A stretch of DNA of 15,367 nucleotides from the NCBI GenBank assembly GCA_012271025.1, contig JAAXHF010000466.1, positions 1 to 15,367 on the forward strand, in the 5' to 3' direction. The notes below the pieces were generated by a model that made no database searches, was not told the origin of the DNA, and saw only the letters and a list, made by a program, of their open reading frames with translations. The stretch is from Deltaproteobacteria bacterium. Lineage in GTDB: Bacteria > Desulfobacterota_B > Binatia > Bin18. Shown one piece after another: positions 1 through 5,862 of the stretch. A program made the position numbers and the translations under genes. Numbering within the stretch: the stretch's first letter is position 1; each line of letters starts with the position of its first letter.

Positions 1-261
1 CCTTTATGAGTCCGGACCCTAGCGCGTGTCAGGAGCTTCAGACAACCCATTGATTTCATTCAGGTTTCTCGCGAGATCGTACAATGCTACTTACCGAGGT
101 AGCTCCTGCAAGTCAGCGATTTCTCTGAGGAAAATGAATCGCAGTAAAAAAGTTCATAACACCCTCTAGCCTCTCTCCCACCCTCGCTGACAAGAGTTCG
201 CCAACAGTATCCCCCTGTTTCCCAAAACATGGGGCAGGCTCGGCGTCTGTGCCTGGAGCCC
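1..261. other. Left-edge non-coding stretch
   Basis: This stretch lies downstream of the acyltransferase gene and is visibly poorer in G+C than the rest of the window. I see no open frame with protein-like composition and no RNA gene. A short perfect palindrome lies at 67-76, and a weak imperfect stem at 116-142 (GCGAT paired with ATCGC) is not followed by a T-run in the direction of the upstream gene, so I do not call a terminator. Confidence 0.5.
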
Positions 262-1677
262 TCATGGGTCGGGCAGGAAGTGCGCGATCGAGTTGGCGTA
301 GTAGCGCAGCAGGTCAAGCTCGGCCTCGTGCGCGCGGTACAGTCCGTCCGTTTCCTCCACCACGTGCCGCAGGACCAGCATCCGCAACCCCACGCTGGTC
401 GCATAGTCGTGGTCGGCCCGCGGGATATGGACATAGGCCCCGTGCTGCTCAAGGGTGGTGATCAGAGCCTGGGCGTGCGCCTTGATCTCAAGGGCGCTCA
501 GGGCGGTGTGAGGATGGTGAACAAACACGGTCGCGATGAGCGGCACCGGCAAGACCGGAACGGCGGCGGCAATCGCGCCGAACACTTCGCGGCCCAGCCG
601 CTCGATGGCCGCAGCCCGCGGCGCTGTATCTAGCCGGCGGAAATCGGTCTGGGTGCGGGCGGTATAGGCGCGCAGGGAAAGCGGCGTGCCAAAGGTGACA
701 CAGGCATACCCGAAGCGATACCAGCGCCACCCCAGCAGCAGTTTCACCTGGTGGCCAAGAAACCGCAGAAAGGTGACGACCGTGTACGTCCGGCTGCGGG
801 GACTGGCCTGTGGGTCGCGTTCACGCACCAGGCTGCGATCCTCCAACACCCGATCGTAATTGATCCCCACCGGAATGAACACCAGGTCGCGCTCGCCCTG
901 GGGGTCGAAGGCTGAGACCATGTAGCTGAGCAGGCCGAGTCGGGGTGGGCCGAGATGCCCGTCACGTGTAAAGCGGCCCTCGGGGTAGAACGCCTGCACA
1001 ACCCCGCCGGCGGTCGCCATCTGTACGTAGCGCGCCAACACGCGGCGGTAGAGCGGATTGTCGGAGGCCCGGCGTACGAAGAACCCGCCGAGCGCTTTAA
1101 TCAAGGACTGGAGGGGCCAGGTCCGTGCCCATTCGCCCACCGCATAGCTCAAGGCGGCGCGAGTCGCAGCCAGATAGGCGACCAGGAGGTAATCCGCATT
1201 ACTGCGGTGGTTCATCACAAACACGACGCTCGCGTTGGGTGCGATACGGGCCAGCGCTGCGTCGTCGGCATAGCCGAGGCGGACGCGATAGAGCACGTGC
1301 AGCAGGCGCCGGGCGAGGTGATAGCCAATACGGAAATAGATGTAGACGTTGAACGACGGGACAATCTCCCGTGCATAGCGCGCGACCTCGCCAAGCAGGA
1401 CTTCGCGCGGCCGTGCGGACTGCTGTGCTGCGGTCTCGACTGCCTCCAGCACTGCGGGGTCGGATGTCAGGCGATCAATCAGCACCTGGCGTTTGGTCCG
1501 TTGGAACAGCGGGATGTGCAGGGGGAGGCGGGTATTGAGTTCGTCGATCACCCGACTGGCGCGCCGGCGGAACAGCCAGCGGGTGCTGGGCACGAGCAGG
1601 CGGTCGAGCACGGCCCACAGGACCAGGGCACCGGCCACCACCACGACCCAGAGCGGCAGGGAGATCGTTTCTGTCAT
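262..1677 (-). CDS. PlsB-like glycerol-3-phosphate/lysophospholipid acyltransferase
   Basis: Predicted 471-aa membrane-associated acyltransferase that moves a fatty acyl group onto a glycerol-phosphate-type acceptor in phospholipid synthesis. A hydrophobic segment lies at residues 9-29. All four PlsB/PlsC blocks are visible: block I NHRSNAD (156-162, with the H-X4-D pair H157/D162), block II GGFFVRR (197-203), block III FYPEGRFTR (230-238) and block IV IPVGINYDRVLE (268-279). Blocks II and IV are nearer to the GPAT/DHAPAT type than to PlsC, but the protein is much shorter than E. coli PlsB (about 800 aa). The frame stays open 229 codons upstream, but that extension is Arg/Ser/Pro-rich, unlike a protein, and lies over TetR remnants on the other strand; so I start at the ATG before TETISLPLW. 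No clear Shine-Dalgarno precedes it. Acyl-donor type and exact acceptor cannot be read from the sequence. Confidence 0.85.
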   Translation of the reverse strand: MTETISLPLWVVVVAGALVLWAVLDRLLVPSTRWLFRRRASRVIDELNTRLPLHIPLFQRTKRQVLIDRLTSDPAVLEAVETAAQQSARPREVLLGEVARYAREIVPSFNVYIYFRIGYHLARRLLHVLYRVRLGYADDAALARIAPNASVVFVMNHRSNADYLLVAYLAATRAALSYAVGEWARTWPLQSLIKALGGFFVRRASDNPLYRRVLARYVQMATAGGVVQAFYPEGRFTRDGHLGPPRLGLLSYMVSAFDPQGERDLVFIPVGINYDRVLEDRSLVRERDPQASPRSRTYTVVTFLRFLGHQVKLLLGWRWYRFGYACVTFGTPLSLRAYTARTQTDFRRLDTAPRAAAIERLGREVFGAIAAAVPVLPVPLIATVFVHHPHTALSALEIKAHAQALITTLEQHGAYVHIPRADHDYATSVGLRMLVLRHVVEETDGLYRAHEAELDLLRYYANSIAHFLPDP

Positions 1678-1837
1678 GTTCGCGCCAAGTCGGCCGTCGT
1701 TACCGCGATCAGGGGTTCCGCACCGTCTCTCAGGATCAGGACTAAGCCTTAGCACAGGTGTGGGTTCCGCTGCTACGCAAAGGCGTGCTCTCCTTCCACA
1801 ACTCCCCGCGCCCGGACAAGCATCAAGATACAGAAGA

Positions 1838-1948
1838 AACGCGCTGGGGGCTTTGTACATCGCCCGTGCCGACGATAAGCGAACAGCCCGGGCAGAAATC
1901 GAGCACGCCCTGCTGGCATTGCTCAGTGGGCTGCGGACCGAGTCCTGA
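1838..1948 (+). pseudogene. TetR/AcrR-family regulator, C-terminal remnant
   Basis: The last 36 codons before the TGA at 1946-1948 read as the end of a TetR-type ligand-binding domain: LGALYIARADD, followed by a charged ARAEIEHALLALLSGL helix. From memory of the family, TetR proteins of this kind end with a GAL-x-EA-x-L-x-IA-x-ADD / ARAEV-x-x-ALLALLEGL pattern, so the match is good though short. No DNA-binding domain or plausible start lies upstream in this frame; the preceding sequence looks non-coding and overlaps the acyltransferase gene on the other strand. I read it as a decayed 3' end. It lies upstream of, and on the same strand as, a second TetR-like piece holding an N-terminus and mid-domain. 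Confidence 0.5.
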
Positions 1949-2001
1949 CTGCGCGGCGACACCGCCGCCCGCCTCGCGGTGCCGATCAAGCTGAATAGTC
2001 T

Positions 2002-2030
2002 TTGGAGCGCATGGCCATTTTCCCTACAAT
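2002..2030 (+). promoter_or_regulatory. Possible sigma70-type promoter ahead of TetR remnant
   Basis: TTGGAG (2002-2007), a 17-bp spacer and TACAAT (2025-2030) form a -35/-10 pair with consensus spacing (3/6 and 5/6 matches). The predicted transcription start would be near 2037, about 50 bases before the ATG at 2087. It fits an original regulator promoter, but such matches also occur by chance. Confidence 0.3.
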
Positions 2031-2086
2031 TCTTCAGTCCTGATTCAACCGATAATCCGAGAGCCTGAGTAGTGATAGGGGGAGCT

Positions 2087-2371
2087 ATGGCAGCTACGGG
2101 TCTCACGAAGGCCGAACAATCGCACAGAACCCGCCGAGCCCTGGACCCGAGTGTGCGGCGGATTGTGTATATTGACGGCCCGGCCGTGCTGGATTGGTCC
2201 AGCGAGCAGCGCCGGCCTCCCAGCTCGCTGGCGGCAATGAGCGCTGAGGGCGTCTGCTCAATCCGCACTGTGTTACGCTTGGACGGGGGAAAGGGAGGGC
2301 AGGGCCATGTCGGGCAGGTGCAATCCGCCTCCGGCAGGTCACCCGTCAGCGTCGTCCGTGTCAAAAAATAG
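2087..2371 (+). pseudogene. TetR/AcrR-family regulator with its HTH region deleted in frame
   Basis: The frame from the ATG at 2087 (GGGGGAG just upstream) begins TKAEQSHRTRRAL (residues 7-19), which resembles the segment preceding the helix-turn-helix in many TetR proteins. It continues directly with DPSVRRIVYIDGPAVLDW (20-37), which resembles the mid ligand-domain motif (DPxxxRIxxxDxPAVLGW) normally about 80-90 residues further on. The helix-turn-helix is therefore absent and the junction is near base 2143. Beyond residue about 40 the sequence no longer looks like TetR, and the frame runs 33 bases into the convergent gene at 2339-2800. It cannot bind DNA as a normal TetR. Family assignment rests on memory of conserved motifs; most likely a pseudogene. 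Confidence 0.5.
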
Positions 2372-2800
2372 CGGGCCGAGCGCCTTTTGGCTCACTTGCC
2401 ACACTTCGAGCCGGCGGTCTTCTTGCCCGTCCCAAATGAGGCCACACGACAGGGTTTCCATATTCCAGCTGAGCGTGACGGCCTTATCCCGCACACGCTG
2501 GAGTAAGTTCTGGTGGATCTGGATGGAGGAAGTGGCGGCGGCGGTCGCAAAGATCACCGACATGGGGATATTGACATTGTACTTGGTGACAAGCTCAGTG
2601 CCGGCCTGGTCCGTACAGAAAACGACCGCCCCCCGCTCGTGCTGCTGCTGATAGACATAGTGGCGGTATCTCCGCCGCTCAGCAGGAAGTGCGTTCATCG
2701 CGTCTACGTCTTGCTGGACGGCCTTGAGGAGGTCCTCAAATACCGCGTCAATTTGACACGCCGCCTGCCTGGCGACCCAGTTCGGTTTCGGTTCACTCAT
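2339..2800 (-). CDS. Hypothetical protein (153 aa)
   Basis: A family I do not recognise. The ATG at 2800 has a strong Shine-Dalgarno (GAGGAG, 5-nt spacer), which rules out the 24-codon upstream extension. The product is soluble, with no signal peptide or membrane span. Residues 8-36 look like an amphipathic helix, 40-56 is rich in Arg, Gln and Tyr, and 57-125 alternates in a way that suggests beta strands (GAVVFCTD, VNIPMSVIFATAA, KAVTLSWNMETLSCGLIWDG). The C-terminus is acidic. No catalytic motif stands out. It stands alone, convergent with the TetR remnant and divergent from the methyltransferase gene. Confidence 0.7.
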   Translation of the reverse strand: MSEPKPNWVARQAACQIDAVFEDLLKAVQQDVDAMNALPAERRRYRHYVYQQQHERGAVVFCTDQAGTELVTKYNVNIPMSVIFATAAATSSIQIHQNLLQRVRDKAVTLSWNMETLSCGLIWDGQEDRRLEVWQVSQKALGPLFFDTDDADG

Positions 2801-3138
2801 GCTCGCTCCTCTGTTGGTCTCCGCCCTACGCGGCTCCTGGAGGCAGACCAGCGCCGGGGCCGAGGGTAGCACAGTATGGCAACAGCCTCACGGCAAACGC
2901 TAGAGGGTTCCTATGGGGAGGGAGACGGCGGCAGCGCCCATCACAATGTTTATCATCAACACCAGAGCGCATTCATACAAAGTGTGAAGCTTGGAAAGGG
3001 GCGGGAGGGATGGAGCCGTGCCCAGCAGTATGGGATAAAACCGGCGATCCGGGAGTGCGCCCGCAGGCGCATATCTCGGTCAGCCATAATGTCAGGTGAC
3101 GCTTTGCTAACCTGACCTGCACGGGTACAATTCCCAAC
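2801..3138. other. Divergent intergenic region with small hairpin
   Basis: 338 bases between the divergent genes starting at 2800 (-) and 3139 (+), which should hold promoters for both. I see no gene. A compact hairpin lies at 3056-3071 (TGCGCC-CGCA-GGCGCA, 6-bp stem, 4-base loop), extendable imperfectly by GAG/CTC and CC/GG outside it. It is not followed by a T-run, so it is more likely a leader structure or operator than a terminator. Confidence 0.45.
3104..3131 (+). promoter_or_regulatory. Possible promoter of the methyltransferase-HNH gene
   Basis: TTGCTA (3104-3109), a 16-bp spacer and TACAAT (3126-3131) resemble a sigma70 promoter. The predicted start site falls at about 3138, practically on the ATG at 3139. 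No Shine-Dalgarno is visible there, so the message could be leaderless. Weak evidence from one match. Confidence 0.3.
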
Positions 3139-4029
3139 ATGGCCGCACCGAACTGGAAAAACCGGACCATGTGGACCGGGGACAACCTGAACATCATGCG
3201 GGGGATGAATAGCGAGTCTGTTGATTTGATCTACCTCGACCCGCCGTTCAACAGCAACGAGGACTACAGCGCCCCGGTTGGGAGCGAGACAGCCGGGGCC
3301 GCGTTCAAAGATACCTGGACGCTCAGTGACGTGGACAAAGCCTGGCACGGGGAGATCGCCGACAAGGAGCCTGCCCTGTATGCCATCATTGACGCGGCCG
3401 GCCTGTCCCACGGCCAGAGCCTGAAATCGTACCTGATTATGATGGCCGTCCGTCTGCTGGAAATGCGGCGCCTTCTCAAGCCAACCGGCAGCCTGTACCT
3501 GCACTGTGACCCGACCGCCGGCCATTATCTGAAAATGACGCTGGACTGTGTTTTCGGGCGGGCCAGTTTTCGGAATGCGCTCATCTGGCGTCGGACCAAT
3601 GCGAAAGGGCTGGCCTTCTGCGTAGCCGCTGAAAAGCGAGAGCGGCAATGGGTCGGCATTGACCTCTCACCCGTAGCTGCATCCTTGGTGAAGACCCGGA
3701 TTCAGAACGAAATGGGCCTGTTCTTTGAGCTGAACCATCGGACAGACATCCCCCGTCGGACCGACCTCGGCAAGCTCCCGTCCTACAAGACCCACAAGCA
3801 TCAACTGTTTGGCAAACAGGAGGGGGTCTGTGCAGGCTGCCGGGTGACGTTTCCCTTTCGCAATAGGACGATTGACCATATCGTGCCGCAGTCCAAGGGC
3901 GGGACCGATCATCTCGACAATTTGCAGCTCTTGTGTGGGGCGTGTAACAACCTCAAAGGCAGCCGGGATCAGGCCCGGTTCCTGGCCGACCTGAAGGCGC
4001 GGGGGATTGTGTCGCAAATTGGGGAATAG
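3139..4029 (+). CDS. N6/N4 DNA methyltransferase-HNH fusion with internal deletion
   Basis: 296-aa protein made of two known modules. Residues 10-160 are the first half of a beta-class DNA methyltransferase of the N6_N4_Mtase family: WTGDNLNIM (12-20), catalytic DPPFNSNEDY (34-43), LLKPTGSLYLHCDPTAGHYLK (112-132) and LIWRRTNAKGLAF (148-160). Residues 161-190 (CVAAEKRERQWVGIDLSP...) normally follow the SAM-binding DPFxGxGT block near the end of such enzymes. Here they join NAKGLAF directly, at about base 3618, so the target-recognition region and motif I, some 130-150 residues in relatives as I recall them, are missing with the frame kept. Residues 218-285 form an HNH nuclease-type zinc domain: CAGC (231-234), DHIVPQSKGG (246-255), CGAC (266-269). 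Methylation activity is unlikely; the HNH domain looks intact. No restriction partner is adjacent. The gap could also be an assembly error. Confidence 0.85.
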   Translation: MAAPNWKNRTMWTGDNLNIMRGMNSESVDLIYLDPPFNSNEDYSAPVGSETAGAAFKDTWTLSDVDKAWHGEIADKEPALYAIIDAAGLSHGQSLKSYLIMMAVRLLEMRRLLKPTGSLYLHCDPTAGHYLKMTLDCVFGRASFRNALIWRRTNAKGLAFCVAAEKRERQWVGIDLSPVAASLVKTRIQNEMGLFFELNHRTDIPRRTDLGKLPSYKTHKHQLFGKQEGVCAGCRVTFPFRNRTIDHIVPQSKGGTDHLDNLQLLCGACNNLKGSRDQARFLADLKARGIVSQIGE

Positions 4030-4095
4030 CGTCTCTGATTCCCTTGGCGACCGTAGAAGCCGGACCGCTCGCCAACCTGACCTACGTGGCTACAG

Positions 4096-4102
4096 AAAGG
4101 AG
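4096..4102 (+). promoter_or_regulatory. Ribosome-binding site for a TTG start
   Basis: AAAGGAG lies 7 nt before the TTG at 4110. It selects this codon over the earlier in-frame TTG at 4044, which has no such site and would bury the signal peptide behind a 22-residue extension. Confidence 0.7.
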
Positions 4103-4109
4103 CGTACCC

Positions 4110-4769
4110 TTGAAACGAAGAATCGGTATGCTGGCCCTGAGTCTGCTCCCCGTCGTGTGTCTCGGTCTCGTCACTCTCTCTTTCTCCGATGACCCGACTC
4201 ATCTGGAAAGCTGGCGGCAGAGGCCGAATGAGGGACACTTTGCCCAAAGGATTGCTGGAGTCTACCTCATCCGTCACTATACGGACGAGGGAACGCCGAG
4301 TTCCTTCCGCTTGATTTCCCTCACCGCAGGGGGCAACTGGGCAAGCACGCATTCCGGTCAGCACGCCATCTTCAACTTTCCTGGCGTCCCGCTTCTCTCC
4401 GAGGACTTTGAGGACAGCTCCCCCGGCGTCCCGTTTCTCCCCGAGGACTTGTTCGATCCGTCCACCCTTCTGAACCTTCTGAACCCGTCCCGCTTCAGCG
4501 ATCAACACGGGGTCTGGGCGCGGTCGGGCTGGCGAGAAATTATGGCGGAGGTGGTCGATTTCAACCTCGACGCCTTGACCGGCGTGCATACCGATATCGT
4601 GCGTGTCCGCTACGTGGTGGAATTCAGCAAAGATTTGCAGTCCATCACCGGTACGCAGAGGGGGCGGGTCTTTCCGCTCGATCAAGACCCGCTCGATCCT
4701 GAGGCAGTGCCGGCTGTGCAGTTCGGCTCGACATTCAGCGGACGGCGCGTGACGGTCGGGGCCGATTAA
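4110..4769 (+). CDS. Secreted protein of unknown function (219 aa)
   Basis: The TTG start at 4110 gives a standard signal peptide: MKRR, then the hydrophobic core MLALSLLPVVCLGLVTLSF, then a polar mature part from about residue 27. The cysteine at 17 does not sit in a lipobox, so a lipoprotein is unlikely. The mature part has alternating beta-rich stretches: AGVYLIRHY (49-57), SFRLISLTAGGNWAST (65-80), HGVWARSGWREIMAEVVDFN (133-152), TDIVRVRYVVEFSKDLQSI (161-179) and FGSTFSGRRVTV (205-216). The layout recalls small lipocalin-like or calycin-like beta barrels with a conserved GxW, but this is impression only. Residues 92-119 are a 14-residue near-duplication rich in acidic residues and proline, probably a loop insertion. 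The gene starts 80 bases after the methyltransferase stop and may be cotranscribed with it. Confidence 0.75.
   Translation: MKRRIGMLALSLLPVVCLGLVTLSFSDDPTHLESWRQRPNEGHFAQRIAGVYLIRHYTDEGTPSSFRLISLTAGGNWASTHSGQHAIFNFPGVPLLSEDFEDSSPGVPFLPEDLFDPSTLLNLLNPSRFSDQHGVWARSGWREIMAEVVDFNLDALTGVHTDIVRVRYVVEFSKDLQSITGTQRGRVFPLDQDPLDPEAVPAVQFGSTFSGRRVTVGAD
4383..4466 (+). repeat. Two-copy 42-bp tandem duplication inside a gene
   Basis: Units at 4383-4424 and 4425-4466 share 24 of their first 27 bases (both start GGCGTCCCG) and then diverge. They encode GVPLLSEDFEDSSP and GVPFLPEDLFDPST, so the reading frame is kept. Probably a slippage or unequal-crossover duplication in a surface loop of the secreted protein. 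Confidence 0.7.
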
Positions 4770-4867
4770 CAACGGCGCGGGAGGAGGACGAACCGTAAAG
4801 TCGGAGGCGGACCATAATATCGTCTGGCGGCGCGGCGAACGGCTCACCTGATTCCTGCACGATTGCG

Positions 4868-5278
4868 TTACTCCGGCGCTGCGACGACAAAATCGTACAC
4901 AACGATCTTTCGTGCCAACGGCCCTAACACCTCTTGGACCGCGTGTTTGTGTGTGGGATGCTCCAGATAGGCGGCCAGCGCAGCGTGGTCCCGTACGGTA
5001 ATCACCACCCCGACATCGTAGGAACTGTCAACCACGGCCCGCGCGCTCGGTACGCTCGGCCCGGCGCTGACGCGCAGTACGCCGGGAATCTCCGTAAAAC
5101 GATAAGAGGCCGCTATCACCTGCTGGCGCGCCTCGATACTGGCCGGGTCCTTGAGCCAGACGATGACCACATGCTGGATGCGCGTGCCCGGTTCCTCAAT
5201 CTCCAGCCCGCCTTGGGCCTGCGCCGCCGCAGCCAGCACCACGAGGCCAAACACCCACAGGGATAGTACGCAATACAT
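4868..5278 (-). CDS. Exported Dabb-domain (stress-responsive A/B barrel) protein
   Basis: 136 aa. Residues 1-21 are a signal peptide (hydrophobic LWVFGLVVLAAAA, then AQAQG). Residues 34-130 match the Dabb fold (PF07876), a dimeric ferredoxin-like alpha/beta barrel: IQHVVIVWLKD (34-44), the helix EARQQVIAASYRF (49-61), PGVLRVSAGPS (65-75), SYDVGVVITVRDHAALAAYLEHPTHKH (86-112) and the closing strand KIVVYDFVV (124-132). The family is mostly small cytoplasmic or plant stress proteins and includes a few polyketide cyclases; catalytic residues cannot be assigned. The start at 5278 has GAGGAG with a 5-nt spacer. An exported version suggests a periplasmic binding or protective role, but the ligand is unknown. 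It ends 98 bases from the convergent secreted-protein gene. Confidence 0.85.
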   Translation of the reverse strand: MYCVLSLWVFGLVVLAAAAQAQGGLEIEEPGTRIQHVVIVWLKDPASIEARQQVIAASYRFTEIPGVLRVSAGPSVPSARAVVDSSYDVGVVITVRDHAALAAYLEHPTHKHAVQEVLGPLARKIVVYDFVVAAPE

Positions 5279-5302
5279 CAGCGCTCCTCAGAACCGCCAG
5301 AA

Positions 5303-5427
5303 AAGACCTTACACGAGGCAATTCCGATATCAAAGGGCATTATATCGAAGACCTTAGCTGGGAAATTCCGAAAGGAGAAAGGGTTATCGGGACACTCCAG
5401 ACGAACAGAGAGCAAAGGTTTCGGAAT
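5303..5427. repeat. Repeated AATTCCGA-type motifs in an intergenic region
   Basis: AAGACCTTA occurs at 5303-5311 and 5348-5356 (45 bases apart), each followed 8-9 bases later by AATTCCGA (5320-5327, 5364-5371). The reverse complement of ATTCCGAAA (5365-5373) occurs perfectly as TTTCGGAAT at 5419-5427. The cluster lies between the divergent Dabb (-) and zinc-ribbon (+) genes, where operators would be expected. It could be binding sites for a dimeric regulator or eroded repeat DNA. The 274-base intergenic region holds no convincing gene. Confidence 0.4.
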
Positions 5428-5454
5428 GACGCACTACCACCCATTGTCGCAGGC

Positions 5455-5484
5455 TTCACACGATCCGAAAAAAGATGCTATGGT
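5455..5484 (+). promoter_or_regulatory. Possible promoter of the zinc-ribbon gene
   Basis: TTCACA (5455-5460), an 18-bp spacer and TATGGT (5479-5484) give 5/6 and 4/6 matches to sigma70 elements, placing a start near 5491, about 60 bases before the ATG at 5553. Confidence 0.3.
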
Positions 5485-5552
5485 GGGCTCTCTGCGGCCC
5501 AGCCGACAAACGCGGCGAATAGACCGCGCGGGTTCGTGGAGAGGAGGAGCGG

Positions 5553-5768
5553 ATGTGGAAGAAGGAAACCTGCGCCTACCAGTGCCAGGGATGTGAGGAA
5601 TCATTCCCCAGTATTCCTCAGGGCAACTGTCCTTACTGTGGCTCGGAAGCCATACTCACTTTAGGCTGGGATCGGGTGTCCTCGGATGAACGAGACAACT
5701 GGCTTGATCGGATTCGGGGCCGGTCGCGCCACGTGCATCGGGACGCAATTGGACCACTGTCGTCGTGA
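5553..5768 (+). CDS. Small zinc-ribbon protein (71 aa)
   Basis: The ATG is preceded by a very strong GGAGGAG with a 5-nt gap. Two CxxC knuckles, C11-x2-C14 (CQGC) and C26-x2-C29 (CPYC), with a further C7, form a rubredoxin-like or FmdB-like zinc ribbon in the first 30 residues. The remaining 40 residues are charged and include a likely helix (SSDERDNWLDRIRG) and a basic patch (RGRSRHVHR). Such proteins act as metal-bound adaptors or nucleic-acid/protein binders; no partner is indicated by the neighbours. It is convergent with the FKBP gene (94 bases between stops). Confidence 0.7.
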   Translation: MWKKETCAYQCQGCEESFPSIPQGNCPYCGSEAILTLGWDRVSSDERDNWLDRIRGRSRHVHRDAIGPLSS

Positions 5769-5862
5769 CGGCGTTGACGGCCGCCGAGTGCCGGAACATA
5801 GCGGGTAAGAAGGAGCGACCATACCTTCCAATGAAAATATGGTCCCGGTTCCTGGTGACCGG

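Larger units (their letters stand above)
1678..2338. other. Gene-poor region with regulator debris
   Basis: About 660 bases between the acyltransferase start and the end of the unknown gene at 2339-2800. No intact gene is evident. On the + strand it holds two separate pieces resembling TetR/AcrR-family regulators (listed separately) and one promoter-like sequence. The minus-strand open frame through it is an unlikely extension of the acyltransferase. Confidence 0.6.

Noticed and set aside
67..76. Perfect 10-bp palindrome TCTCGCGAGA
   Set aside because: Single short copy with no loop, no T-run and no gene start nearby; compatible with chance.
1949..2060. In-frame continuation after the TGA at 1946-1948 (RGDTAARLAVPIKLNS)
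   Set aside because: Looks mildly protein-like, but TetR proteins of this type normally end at the preceding LLSGLR-type helix, and no family match is evident.
1678..2364. 229-codon upstream extension of the acyltransferase frame
   Set aside because: Composition is Arg/Ser/Pro-rich and unlike a protein, the conserved domain starts after the internal ATG at 1677, and the region carries TetR remnants on the opposite strand.
3109..4083. AACCTGACCT shared at 3109-3118 and 4074-4083, upstream of two + strand genes
   Set aside because: Ten identical bases with only partial similarity afterwards; the second copy is not placed like a promoter. Too weak to call a shared operator.
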